Below are positions 24,900 to 32,913 of a stretch of 64,000 nt of DNA, one piece after another. Position numbers and translations under genes: made by a program. The notes under the pieces were generated by a model that saw nothing but the letters and a program-made list of their open reading frames with translations, made no database searches and was not told where the DNA came from. The stretch covers positions 1-64,000 of the forward strand of contig WOZJ01000066.1 of the NCBI GenBank assembly GCA_011620345.1. The letters are read 5' to 3'. Positions within the stretch are counted from its first letter, which is position 1, and every line of letters begins with the position of its first letter. This DNA is from Nitrospirota bacterium (lineage in GTDB: Bacteria; UBA2233).

Positions 24900-26333
24900 A
24901 TGGAGATCAAGGCCTATCGACGGAAAACGAAGATCGTTTGCACGATCGGGCCGGGAAGCTCGAGTCAAAACATGGTTGAAAGGCTTCTCGATGCCGGGAT
25001 GGACTTAGCAAGGCTCAACCTTTCGCACGGAAGTCACGAAGAGCACGCAAAGACCATGCAGACGCTGCGCGAGACAGCGAAGGCGCGTCAGAAGAACTTG
25101 GCGATCCTTCTGGACCTGCCTGGGCCAAAGATCCGGACGGGGGACGTCAAAGACGACGGGGTTTTGCTCAAGGAAGGCGAGGCGTTCGTTTTGAAAACCG
25201 AGGATATGGTTGGCGACGAGAGGCGGGTTTCGGTAAGCCTAAAAACGCTCCCGGACGACGTCGAGCCCGGGGTTATGGTCCTTTTATCTGATGGGACGAT
25301 CCGGCTTTTGGTCGAACGGGTCGAAAAAAGGGAGATCTTTTGCAGGGTCGTGTCCGGAGGGGTCCTGCGATCTAGGCAAGGCATCAACGTTCCAGGCGTA
25401 AGGCTTTCTGTCGAGGCGCTGACCGAGGATGACGAGAAACACCTTGCGTTCGGCCTACGAGAGGGCGTCGATTTCGTGGCCATGTCGTTCGTTCGCGACC
25501 AAGGCGACATTCTAAAGCTTAAGCGCCTTATCGGGGAGCGGGGGAAAGACGTGCCCGTCGTGGCAAAGATCGAAAAGCACGAGGCCGCGGAGGCGATTTT
25601 TGGCATTCTCGAAGCGACGGACGCCGTAATGGTCGCAAGGGGAGACTTAGGCCTGGAGACCCCATTAGAACGTGTTCCCGTCCTTCAGAAGGCCATCATC
25701 CAGGCGGCGAATCACCTGGGCAAGCCCGTGATCGTGGCTACCCAAATGCTCGAATCGATGGTTCAATCCCCCATGCCAACCCGGGCGGAGGTTTCGGACG
25801 TGGCAAACGCCATCTTCGACGGGGCCGATGCGGTGATGCTCTCGGAAGAGACGGCCATCGGCCGTTACCCGGACTTGGCGGCCGCCATGATGGCCAAGAT
25901 TGCCCATGAGGTCGAGCGGGCGCTGCCCTACGAGTCGCTCCTTGCTGCACGCGAGCATTTTCAGCTTCCCCAGGTGGACGATGCGATCGCACACCAGGCA
26001 TGCCACGCGGCGCTGCAGTTGGGGGCTAAGGTGATCGTGGCCTACACCTCGACAGGCTCGACCGCAAGAAGGCTTGCAAAGTACCGCCCAAAGGCTCCCA
26101 TCCTGGCCATCACTCCATCCATGCAAACGGCCAGGGAGCTTTGCTTGAACTGGGGGGTTATTCCTTTCTTCGTCCCCGACCTTGGCCAGGTGGAAGAGGT
26201 CTTTACGATGGCGGAAGCGGTCTCGAAACAAACGGGCCTGGCCAACTCGGGCGATTTGATCGTCATTACGGCGGGCCTGCCTTGGAAGGTGCCAGGCAAC
26301 ACGAACCTCATCAAGGTGCAGCAGCTTGTTTGA
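24900..26333 (+). CDS. pyk: Pyruvate kinase
   Basis: A 477-residue glycolytic enzyme making pyruvate and ATP from phosphoenolpyruvate and ADP. The N-terminal barrel begins RKTKIVCTIGPGSSS with DAGMDLARLNLSHGSHEEH; the substrate loop IAKIEKHEAAEAI-type stretch is present as VAKIEKHEAAEA, followed by VMVARGDLGLE and the signature KPVIVATQMLESM. The C-terminal regulatory domain (about 340-475) is complete. ATG 24900 has AAGGGGG upstream; the longer frame adds residues with no family match. The gene stands alone, divergent from treS and ended by a hairpin. Confidence 0.96.
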   Translation: MEIKAYRRKTKIVCTIGPGSSSQNMVERLLDAGMDLARLNLSHGSHEEHAKTMQTLRETAKARQKNLAILLDLPGPKIRTGDVKDDGVLLKEGEAFVLKTEDMVGDERRVSVSLKTLPDDVEPGVMVLLSDGTIRLLVERVEKREIFCRVVSGGVLRSRQGINVPGVRLSVEALTEDDEKHLAFGLREGVDFVAMSFVRDQGDILKLKRLIGERGKDVPVVAKIEKHEAAEAIFGILEATDAVMVARGDLGLETPLERVPVLQKAIIQAANHLGKPVIVATQMLESMVQSPMPTRAEVSDVANAIFDGADAVMLSEETAIGRYPDLAAAMMAKIAHEVERALPYESLLAAREHFQLPQVDDAIAHQACHAALQLGAKVIVAYTSTGSTARRLAKYRPKAPILAITPSMQTARELCLNWGVIPFFVPDLGQVEEVFTMAEAVSKQTGLANSGDLIVITAGLPWKVPGNTNLIKVQQLV

Positions 26334-26338
26334 AATAG

Positions 26339-26370
26339 AAGAGACCGTAACCCTAAGGTCACGGTCTCTT
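26339..26370. terminator. Bidirectional hairpin between pyk and trxA
   Basis: A stem of 13 pairs with one mismatch (AAGAGACCGT at 26339-26348 pairs with ACGGTCTCTT at 26361-26370, plus ACC/GGT inside) encloses a four-base loop. It lies between the convergent pyk and thioredoxin genes and can serve both. Confidence 0.75.
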
Positions 26371-26392
26371 GATAAAGATGCCCGTAAATGTT

Positions 26393-26725
26393 TTAGGAGA
26401 GAACCTTCTGGATGACCTCCTCGATCTGAGCCTTGGGGACGGCACCCACGATTTGGTCGGCAACCTGGCCTTCTTTGAACAGAATCAGCGTAGGAATGCC
26501 CCGGATGCCGTACGTGGAAGGGGTTTTTGGGTTGTCGTCGACGTTCATCTTGGCCACTTTGAGCTTGCCCGTATGCTGGGCGGCCAGCTCTTCCACGATC
26601 GGCGAGACGATTCGGCAGGGGCCGCACCAAGGGGCCCAAAAATCCACGAGGACGGGTACGCTGTTTTCTTGGAGCACCTCTTTGTCGAACGTATCGTCGG
26701 TTAGTTCAATCGGAGCTTGCGCCAT
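26393..26725 (-). CDS. trxA: Thioredoxin
   Basis: A 110-residue cytoplasmic disulfide reductase with the classic active site WCGPC (Cys34 and Cys37) and the cis-proline loop GIRGIPTLILF. Reduced by thioredoxin reductase, it donates electrons to ribonucleotide reductase and other targets. ATG 26725 has GAGGG upstream and gives the standard length; the longer frame adds 15 residues with no thioredoxin match. It is divergent from gmhA, with a 63-base gap between starts. Confidence 0.96.
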   Translation of the reverse strand: MAQAPIELTDDTFDKEVLQENSVPVLVDFWAPWCGPCRIVSPIVEELAAQHTGKLKVAKMNVDDNPKTPSTYGIRGIPTLILFKEGQVADQIVGAVPKAQIEEVIQKVLS

Positions 26726-26788
26726 TCTTTGACCCTCTTGTATAGTTAAAGGTTCATGGGGGTACTTCAACTATCCTAGGAGAACTCT

Positions 26789-27385
26789 TTGAGGGGTGTC
26801 AAGCGAACGCCTACGGCGGAAGAGCTTTGTGCTGCGCTGAAAATGAGCGTCCTGGCAAAAGAGCGTTTCGTCGAAACACACGGAACGGCGCTTCTTGAGC
26901 TGGGCGGAGGGCTCGCAAACCGGCTGGCGGACGGGGCCAAGCTGTTGGTTGCGGGCAACGGGGGCTCGGCCTCGGACGCCCAGCACTTCGCCGCCGAGCT
27001 TGTCGGCAGGTTTTCTAAGCCGCGAGGGCCGCTTCCCTGCCTTGCGCTTCCTGCCAACATAGGGCTATTAACGGCGATCGGCAATGATTTCGGGTTTGAG
27101 CGGGTGTTCGAGCGCCAAATCGAGGCGTTTGGCCGTAAGGGGGACGCTTTCCTTGCGATCAGCACGTCTGGCAATTCTCCCAACGTCGTGCTGGCAGCGA
27201 AAAAAGCAAAAGAGCTCGGCCTGTTCGTTATCGGCCTGACGGGCTTTGGCGGCGGCTCGCTCAAAGAGCACGTCCACGTGCTGCTGGATCTACCCTTCGA
27301 GGCCGAAACCCCAAGGGTACAGGAAGCCCACATCTTCGCCCTCCATGCGCTTGCCTGGATCATCGAAGAATCGCTCGCCACTTAA
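26789..27385 (+). CDS. gmhA: Phosphoheptose isomerase
   Basis: A 198-residue SIS-domain enzyme converting sedoheptulose 7-phosphate to D-glycero-D-manno-heptose 7-phosphate, the first step of ADP-heptose synthesis for the LPS core. Motifs include LVAGNGGSASDAQHFAAELVGRF, then ISTSGNSPNVVLAAK and LTGFGGG, ending with EAHIFALHALAWIIEE. The start is a TTG with AGGAG six bases upstream (26778-26782); an in-frame ATG lies only at residue 19. It is separated from the other heptose genes, which sit at 49.7-57.2 kb. Confidence 0.93.
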   Translation: MRGVKRTPTAEELCAALKMSVLAKERFVETHGTALLELGGGLANRLADGAKLLVAGNGGSASDAQHFAAELVGRFSKPRGPLPCLALPANIGLLTAIGNDFGFERVFERQIEAFGRKGDAFLAISTSGNSPNVVLAAKKAKELGLFVIGLTGFGGGSLKEHVHVLLDLPFEAETPRVQEAHIFALHALAWIIEESLAT

Positions 27386-27389
27386 GCCC

Positions 27390-28331
27390 ATGCCCATCTT
27401 GCCGCTCGACCCAAGAAAGGTCCATACCCGGAGCATCTTCGAAAGGACCTCCAAGCTCAAAGAAGGCGAGATGGCCGCCACGTATGCCAGGGGCATGACG
27501 GTTTCGGATTTTTTTCAATGTCTGCCCGATCAGCTGAGCGCAAAGGGGTTGAAAGACCTGGCTTGCTCAATCCTCGAGGCCAAGAGGCGTGGGGCCCCCG
27601 TGCTTTTGGGGATCGGCGGCCACGTCATCAAGGTGGGCCTTGCCCCTCTCCTTTGTCAATGGCTCGATTCTGGGCTTGTGGACGCCATCTTAGTGAACGG
27701 ATCCGTAATCGTCCACGATACGGAGATGGCGCTAATGGGGGCAACCTCCGAAGAGGTTCAGGCCGAGCTCGAGGCTGGGCTGTTCGGTATGGGCGCGGAG
27801 ACAGCCGCTTTCGTCCACAGCGCCCTTTCTAGGCTCAAGGATCAAGACGTAGGGTTCGGAGAGGCCATCGGCGAAGGGCTCGTTACGCAAGCCCCCGCCC
27901 ATTGTGACCTAAGCCTTGTTGCGAGGGCCTACAGGCGGCATGTCCCCGTTTTCGTGGCGCTAGCCGTAGGGACGGACATCTTGCACATGCATCCTAGCTT
28001 CGACCCGGCGCTCGCGGCAAAAAAATCCTACCAGGATTTCCTTACGTTTGCCGCCTACGTGGCAAGGCTTGAAGGCGGCGTATACATGAACGTCGGCTCT
28101 GCCGTAATTCTTCCCGAGGTGTTTCTCAAGGCGCTCGCGTTGGCCAGGAACTTAGGCGCGGAAATCAAGCACATCACGACGGCCAACCTGGATTTCTTGG
28201 AGCACTACAGGCCTAGGATGAACGTCCTTTCGAGGCCGACTTCCCAAGGGGGGCAGGCGATCTCGATAAGGGGCGCGCACGAGCTCACGATTCCGCTGCT
28301 GACGGCCCTATTGATCGAGGGGCTGAAATGA
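27390..28331 (+). CDS. Conserved protein of unknown function, possibly deoxyhypusine synthase-like
   Basis: A 313-residue cytoplasmic protein with no signal peptide or membrane segment. The most conserved-looking stretch is VLLGIGGHVIKVGLAPLL, then LVNGSVIVHDTEMALMGATSEEV, and GVYMNVGSAVILPEVFLKAL further on. This has the look of a nucleotide-binding Rossmann-like enzyme and reminds me of bacterial proteins that fall near deoxyhypusine synthase, but I cannot confirm that. The start is uncertain: ATG 27390 has no clear ribosome site, and ATG 27471 is an alternative. It lies five bases after gmhA and overlaps the next gene by four bases, so it is part of that operon. Confidence 0.6.
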   Translation: MPILPLDPRKVHTRSIFERTSKLKEGEMAATYARGMTVSDFFQCLPDQLSAKGLKDLACSILEAKRRGAPVLLGIGGHVIKVGLAPLLCQWLDSGLVDAILVNGSVIVHDTEMALMGATSEEVQAELEAGLFGMGAETAAFVHSALSRLKDQDVGFGEAIGEGLVTQAPAHCDLSLVARAYRRHVPVFVALAVGTDILHMHPSFDPALAAKKSYQDFLTFAAYVARLEGGVYMNVGSAVILPEVFLKALALARNLGAEIKHITTANLDFLEHYRPRMNVLSRPTSQGGQAISIRGAHELTIPLLTALLIEGLK

Positions 28332-29047
28332 CGAAGGGCCTTACTCGAGACGGCTTAATGGCGCTCTACCGGGCGATGACGGCGCACTTTGGACCAAGCG
28401 GCTGGTGGCCCGCGAACAGCCCGTTCGAGGTGATGGTCGGTGCGATCCTTACCCAAAACACGGCCTGGGCAAACGCGGCCAAGGCCATCGAGAACCTAAA
28501 GGCCAACGGGCTTCTTTCGCTAGAGGCAATCGAGCGCTCGAGCGAAGAAGGGCTTGCCCGCGTGATCCGCTCCTCGGGGGCCTTCAACCAGAAGGCCAAA
28601 AGGCTCAAAACCTTCGTTTCTTACCTGATCCAGCGCTTTGGCGGGAGCCTAGAGGAGATGAGGCAGGTAGAAACGGCGAAACTGCGAGAGGAACTGCTCA
28701 AAACCCACGGAATCGGGCCCGAGACGGCCGACACGATCTTGCTGTACGCCGTAGGCAAGCCCGTTTTTGTGATCGATGCCTACACCAAGCGAATCCTGGC
28801 CAACCATGGCCTCGTTACGCAGGATGTGCCATACGAAGCGCTCCGGGGGTGCTTCGAGTGCAACCTTGAGCCCGAAGTGGCACTCTTTCGGGAGTTCCAT
28901 GCCCAGATCGTCTTGACGGGCAAGCATTTTTGCAGGAAACGCCCGCTTTGCTTCTCTTGCCCCCTAGAGCCGTTCTTGGAGCAACGCAGGGCCGGCGTAG
29001 ACGAACCAGAAACAAGGAAGCAGACATGCCTTTCGTTGCCCTGTTGA
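28328..29047 (+). CDS. HhH-GPD DNA glycosylase, MagIII-like
   Basis: A 239-residue base-excision repair protein of the endonuclease III superfamily. The helix-hairpin-helix is THGIGPETADTILLYA and the conserved aspartate is Asp150 (VIDAYTK). Glu132 takes the place of the catalytic lysine of endonuclease III, with the same 18-residue spacing to the aspartate. That is the pattern of monofunctional 3-methyladenine glycosylases of the MagIII type, which lack lyase activity. Only three of the four cluster cysteines are visible near the C-terminus (CRKRPLCFSC), so an intact [4Fe-4S] cluster is doubtful. It starts within the stop of the preceding gene (ATGA). Confidence 0.85.
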   Translation: MTKGLTRDGLMALYRAMTAHFGPSGWWPANSPFEVMVGAILTQNTAWANAAKAIENLKANGLLSLEAIERSSEEGLARVIRSSGAFNQKAKRLKTFVSYLIQRFGGSLEEMRQVETAKLREELLKTHGIGPETADTILLYAVGKPVFVIDAYTKRILANHGLVTQDVPYEALRGCFECNLEPEVALFREFHAQIVLTGKHFCRKRPLCFSCPLEPFLEQRRAGVDEPETRKQTCLSLPC

Positions 29048-29811
29048 GCGATTTCGGCTCGAAAGGGCCCTACGTTGGCCTCATGAAGGCCGAGGTGGTA
29101 AGGCGCGCCAAGGATGCATGCCTGATCGACATCACCCACGAGGTAAGCCCTTTTTGCATTCTCGAGGGGGCGTTCTTGCTGATGCGCGCAATGGAGTATT
29201 TCCCCCAAGGAACGGTGTTTTTGGCCGTTGTAGACCCAGGAGTCGGCACGCCAAGGCCCGCTTTGGTCCTCAAAGCCAACAAGAAGACCTTTATCGGACC
29301 GGACAACGGCCTGCTTGCCGGCGTGGCGCAAAAAGCCGGCTTGGAGGCGCTCTACGAAATCGATTTAGAGAAGCTCAAGGCCTACGGCCCCATTTCCAAC
29401 ACCTTCCACGGAAGGGACGTGTTTGCGAGGGTGGCGGGGCTTTTGTTGGCCGGGGAAGAGTCGTTCCTTACCCCCCGCAACGCCCCGCCCGAACCTTTGC
29501 CGGAGCTTTTCTGGATGGAAACCGAAGGAGGCATTGCGGGCAAGATCGCCCACATCGACCGTTTCGGTAACCTCGTTACGACGATCCCTTGGCCGTCCTC
29601 CGAAGACGAAGGCCGTTCTTTGGCCTGGGTCGTCCGGATGGGCGGCCATACCATAACTCAAAAGGTCGAAACCTACTTGCAAGGGAACGGGAGCTTTCCG
29701 TTCTTCTTGGAGTCCAGCTTCGGAACGCTCGAGATTGCCATGCGCGAGCGTTCCGCCAAGGATTTCTTGGGCGCGGACTTGGGCGAGGAGGTGACGCTTG
29801 CAAGCGCGTGA
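29026..29811 (+). CDS. SAM hydrolase / SAM-dependent halogenase family protein (DUF62)
   Basis: A 261-residue protein of the DUF62 family, which uses water to split S-adenosylmethionine into adenosine and methionine; a few relatives are fluorinases or chlorinases. Family marks are LLSDFGSKGPYVGLMKAE, then VVDPGVGTPRPA and IGPDNGLL near residue 90, and NTFHGRDVFARVA. The last is the conserved Asn/His/Arg/Asp set of the hydroxide-type enzymes, which makes SAM hydrolase more likely than halogenase. It begins 22 bases inside the glycosylase gene, with AAGGAAG upstream. Confidence 0.88.
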   Translation: MPFVALLSDFGSKGPYVGLMKAEVVRRAKDACLIDITHEVSPFCILEGAFLLMRAMEYFPQGTVFLAVVDPGVGTPRPALVLKANKKTFIGPDNGLLAGVAQKAGLEALYEIDLEKLKAYGPISNTFHGRDVFARVAGLLLAGEESFLTPRNAPPEPLPELFWMETEGGIAGKIAHIDRFGNLVTTIPWPSSEDEGRSLAWVVRMGGHTITQKVETYLQGNGSFPFFLESSFGTLEIAMRERSAKDFLGADLGEEVTLASA

Positions 29812-30628
29812 GCGTACGCTAGCGCTTTCTTTGTTCGTGCTCACGCTTGTGACGACCACGCTCGCGGGGGCTATTCAGCAGGGCGTAAACCCTCTTTCCG
29901 ACCCAAAGGGGGTGCTAGCCGGACTTCCCTTTGCGATTACGCTCATGGCCATACTGGGCTGCCACGAGATGGGGCATTTCTTGGCCTCCAAATGGCACAG
30001 GGTGAGTACCTCGTACCCCATGTTCATCCCGGCCCCCACGCTTCTTGGGACCTTTGGGGCGTTCATCCGGATGCGTGGCATCCCCCCAAGCAGGTCTGCT
30101 CTCCTGGATATCGGCGCCGCCGGTCCTTTAAGCGGCCTTGCCGTCGCCTTGCCCATCTGGCTGGTCGAGCTTCATAAAGCCACCCCGCCCGCTTTGCTGG
30201 GCCGGCTTCCGGGGGGCTATGGAATCGAGCTGGGAAGCTCGCTTTTGGTTTGGATGACCTCACACAACGCCCATGGGTACTCGGGCGAGCTCGTCTTGAC
30301 GAGCGTCGGGTTTGCCGCATGGATCGGGTTCTTCGTGACCTGCCTGAACCTCTTGCCCATCGGCCAGCTAGACGGCGGCCATATCCTCTATGCGCTCCTT
30401 GGGGGACGCGCACGGAAGCTTAGCCTCGTGTTCTGGGCGGGTCTTATCGGATGCGGGATGTTTTGGGATGGATGGTTGGTTTGGGCGTTCTTGTTGGCGA
30501 TTCTTGGCATCCGTCACCCACAGAGCGTGTGGCTCGAGCAAAGCAGGCTTGGGACAGGACGCAAGCTTCTTGGCCTGTTTGTCCTTTTGGTGTTTGTCCT
30601 ATGCTTTGTCCCCGTACCCTTCCGTTAG
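29798..30628 (+). CDS. Site-2 protease family membrane protein (M50)
   Basis: A 276-residue intramembrane zinc protease. His56-Glu-Met-Gly-His60 in the second or third membrane segment and Asp192 in QLDGGH are the expected zinc ligands and catalytic glutamate. About six membrane segments are visible, and there is no PDZ domain, so it belongs to the short M50B-type group. It probably cleaves membrane-tethered regulators or remnant signal peptides. The start is a TTG with GAGGAGG six bases upstream, overlapping the SAM hydrolase end by 14 bases. Its 3' end overlaps the convergent CBS gene by four bases. Confidence 0.87.
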   Translation: MQARERTLALSLFVLTLVTTTLAGAIQQGVNPLSDPKGVLAGLPFAITLMAILGCHEMGHFLASKWHRVSTSYPMFIPAPTLLGTFGAFIRMRGIPPSRSALLDIGAAGPLSGLAVALPIWLVELHKATPPALLGRLPGGYGIELGSSLLVWMTSHNAHGYSGELVLTSVGFAAWIGFFVTCLNLLPIGQLDGGHILYALLGGRARKLSLVFWAGLIGCGMFWDGWLVWAFLLAILGIRHPQSVWLEQSRLGTGRKLLGLFVLLVFVLCFVPVPFR

Positions 30629-31272
30629 GGCTCAAGCTCGCCAAGCTTAAGGCCGGCCTCTTGAAGCCTTTCGAAGAGCTCCGGTTGTTTCCCTCGGTCG
30701 ATCTCCACCCGAAACTTGTAACTTGGCCTTTTTGCCCCTTCGAGCCCTTCAACGGCAACGCTCAATACCTTGCCTCCAAGGCCCGAAACGGCCCCGAAGG
30801 CGGTGGCGAGCGCCTTGTGGCCTTCGTCCTCTTCGAGGAGGAACGTCGTCCCTTCTTTTAGCATCCCTAAAATGCCGATCAAAAGGAGCAAAAGGTCCGA
30901 ACGGGTGAGGATGCCCATGATTCTCCGGTCTTCGAGGACGACCAGCGCGCCAATCTTTTTGGTAAACATCAAATAAGCCGCCCGCTCTACGTCCGTATCC
31001 GGCCGGACGAACAAAGGCTCTTGCGTCATGACGTCTTTGACAAACACGAGGTTCTTGAAGTAAAAGTAGCGTTTTTCCTCGCCCATCCGGTTGGCCGGAA
31101 CGAGCGCTTGCCTTAGGTCTTTGTCCGAGATGATACCAATGAGGCGGTCCTGATCGTCGACGACTGGCAGGTGTCGGATGCCTTTTTTTCTTAGGATTTC
31201 GAAGGCCTCTTCGATGGGGAGGGCTGGCGTGACCGTAATGACGGGCGCCTTCATGATCTCTGAGACTTTCAT
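30625..31272 (-). CDS. CBS-domain protein (AcuB-like)
   Basis: A 215-residue cytoplasmic protein with two CBS motifs: about 1-60 (MKVSEIMKAPVITVTPALPIEEA through IGIISDKDLR) and about 75-135 (VKDVMTQEPLFVRPDTDVERAA through IMGILTRSDLL). A C-terminal ACT-like part of about 75 residues follows. CBS pairs bind adenine nucleotides and sense energy state or SAM. AcuB-like regulation of acetyl-CoA synthetase is known in some bacteria, but no such gene is nearby. The promoter is divergent from ssb. Confidence 0.85.
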   Translation of the reverse strand: MKVSEIMKAPVITVTPALPIEEAFEILRKKGIRHLPVVDDQDRLIGIISDKDLRQALVPANRMGEEKRYFYFKNLVFVKDVMTQEPLFVRPDTDVERAAYLMFTKKIGALVVLEDRRIMGILTRSDLLLLLIGILGMLKEGTTFLLEEDEGHKALATAFGAVSGLGGKVLSVAVEGLEGAKRPSYKFRVEIDRGKQPELFERLQEAGLKLGELEP

Positions 31273-31315
31273 GGCCTTTCACCACACATTAAGTAAAGAA
31301 TAAACTTTCATTCAT

Positions 31316-31345
31316 AGTATACGATAGGATGGCCTAAATCGGCAA
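31316..31345 (-). promoter_or_regulatory. Candidate sigma-70 promoter of the CBS gene
   Basis: On the minus strand TTGCCG (31345-31340) is 18 bases from TATACT (31321-31316), matching 4/6 and 5/6. It lies about 45 bases upstream of the ATG, back to back with the ssb promoter. Confidence 0.45.
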
Positions 31346-31353
31346 CATACAGG

Positions 31354-31382
31354 TTGACTTGAGGTTTAGCCGGGACTACCAT
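31354..31382 (+). promoter_or_regulatory. Sigma-70 promoter of the ssb-led operon
   Basis: TTGACT (31354-31359) and TACCAT (31377-31382) are 17 bases apart, matching 5/6 and 4/6. The start near 31389 is about 38 bases before the ssb ATG. No other promoter-sized gap occurs downstream for 32 kb. Confidence 0.55.
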
Positions 31383-31426
31383 TAGGAGATGGACGGAGAG
31401 CAAACCTTCAAAAGAGCGGGAAGCCC

Positions 31427-31915
31427 ATGGGAAGCCTGAATAAAGTTCTTTTGATCGGGCGGCTGGGCGCCGACCCGGAAATTCGTTATGCCCAGGACGG
31501 TAGCCCGATTGCGACGCTGCGCCTGGCCACCTCCGAGTTCGGGCCGAGCAAGGACGGTAGGCGCGAAGAGCGCACCGAATGGCACCGGGTTGTATGCTTC
31601 GGAAGGCTGGCCAAGGTCTGCGAAGATTACCTCCGGAAAGGCCGTCAAGCCTTTATCGAAGGCAGGATCCAAACCAGGCAGTGGGAATCTCCCCAAGGGA
31701 AACGCTTTATGACGGAGATCATCGCCTTGAACCTTCAGATGCTCGATTCCAGGACGGCTCACGAGGCCCCCAACGTTCAGCTTCCGGGCAAAGAAGGCCA
31801 GGAGGGGTCGTTTGCCGATTACGGGTTTGGGGCTCCAGTCGATGTCGATGAGCCGGCCACTAGCCTGGACAAGGGTTCGCCTTTGCAAAACCCGGATGAC
31901 GAGCTCCCCTTTTAA
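31427..31915 (+). CDS. ssb: Single-stranded DNA-binding protein
   Basis: A 162-residue OB-fold protein that coats ssDNA in replication, recombination and repair. The N-terminal fold runs GSLNKVLLIGRLGADPEIRYAQDGSPIATLRLATSE, with WHRVVCFGRLA and FIEGRIQTRQWE. The linker is rich in Gly, Pro and Asp, and the C-terminus ends in the acidic tip DDELPF that recruits partner proteins. It is the first gene of the long plus-strand series; the next gene starts four bases after its stop. Confidence 0.95.
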   Translation: MGSLNKVLLIGRLGADPEIRYAQDGSPIATLRLATSEFGPSKDGRREERTEWHRVVCFGRLAKVCEDYLRKGRQAFIEGRIQTRQWESPQGKRFMTEIIALNLQMLDSRTAHEAPNVQLPGKEGQEGSFADYGFGAPVDVDEPATSLDKGSPLQNPDDELPF

Positions 31916-31919
31916 GGGG

Positions 31920-32888
31920 ATGGATGCGCTCGCCCTTCCGATTCAGCACGACCTCGAGGCGTTGGAGGCGTGCCTTGATAGCCTGACGGAATCCAGGTTT
32001 CGGCAGGTTCCGGAGGTTAGCCGCTACCTCATTCATGCAGGGGGTAAGCGCATTCGGCCCGTGGCGTGTTTTCTGGCCTGCAGGCTGTTCGACCCGCCCC
32101 ATCCCGGGCGGATCCATGTGGCCGCCGCGATCGAGTTGCTGCACACGGCCACCCTTTTGCATGACGACATCGTCGATCAAGCGACGCTCAGGCGGGGAAG
32201 GCCCTCTGCCAACGCCCGGTTCGGAAACCAACTTACCGTCCTGGTTGGAGACTACCTGCTTTCAAGGGCGACGCTTACGCTGATAGGGCTCAAAAACTTT
32301 CCCACTCTTGAGGTGTTTGCCCAAACGGCAAAGGCGATGGCCGAAGGAGAGGTTCTCCAGCTTGGCTATCAAGGGCTATCCAATTTGAGCCCTAAGGGTT
32401 ATCTGACGCTGATTTTCAGAAAAACGGCCTCGCTTATGGGCACTTCTACCGGCGCCGCGGCCCTGTTGCACACCAGCGACCCCAAGGCCTTCAAGGCGCT
32501 GAAGGCTTACGGCGTGTACGTAGGATATGCCTTTCAGATCATGGACGACGTGCTCGATTACGTAGCCAGGAGCGACGGGTTTGGAAAGGAGCGTTTCAAG
32601 GACATCAAAGAAGGCAAGGTTACACTCCCGTTGCTCTTAGCGCTCAAAAAGGCGAAGGCCTCCGAGAGGCGATTTTTGGAAAATCTGCTTGCCGAGCGTG
32701 CCGTCCCGGATGGGGCCGAGCAGGACTTGCTCGATGTTTTAGAGCGTACGAAGAGCATCTCCAGGGCCAAGCGTACGGCCGAGGCGTTTATCGAGAAGGC
32801 GTCGGATGCGCTCCTTCCTTTCGAGGGCCATTCCGCGGTATCCTCTCTAAAGGCGCTCGGCCGGTTCGTGATCGAGCGTACGCGCTAA
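31920..32888 (+). CDS. Trans-polyprenyl diphosphate synthase
   Basis: A 322-residue cytoplasmic isoprenoid chain-elongating enzyme, condensing isopentenyl diphosphate with an allylic diphosphate to give long prenyl chains for quinones. The two aspartate-rich motifs are visible: Asp82-Asp83-x2-Asp86 (HDDIVD) and Asp209-Asp210-x2-Asp213 (MDDVLD), together with GGKRIRPV near residue 40 and the GEVLQL-type stretch. It belongs to the IspB/octaprenyl type rather than FPP synthase, judged from the residues before the first motif, but chain length is uncertain. The ATG at 31920 has a poorly spaced AAGGGG. Confidence 0.92.
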   Translation: MDALALPIQHDLEALEACLDSLTESRFRQVPEVSRYLIHAGGKRIRPVACFLACRLFDPPHPGRIHVAAAIELLHTATLLHDDIVDQATLRRGRPSANARFGNQLTVLVGDYLLSRATLTLIGLKNFPTLEVFAQTAKAMAEGEVLQLGYQGLSNLSPKGYLTLIFRKTASLMGTSTGAAALLHTSDPKAFKALKAYGVYVGYAFQIMDDVLDYVARSDGFGKERFKDIKEGKVTLPLLLALKKAKASERRFLENLLAERAVPDGAEQDLLDVLERTKSISRAKRTAEAFIEKASDALLPFEGHSAVSSLKALGRFVIERTR

Positions 32889-32913
32889 TAGCAGGCGAAT
32901 TTAGGATAGAACA

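Noticed and set aside
25665..26639. 324-codon minus-strand frame opposite pyruvate kinase
   Set aside because: Antisense shadow of pyk and the terminator; low-complexity translation without motifs.
29026..29811. Fluorinase or chlorinase
   Set aside because: The family includes halogenases, but the residues seen fit the common SAM hydrolase type and there is no halogen-related neighbour.
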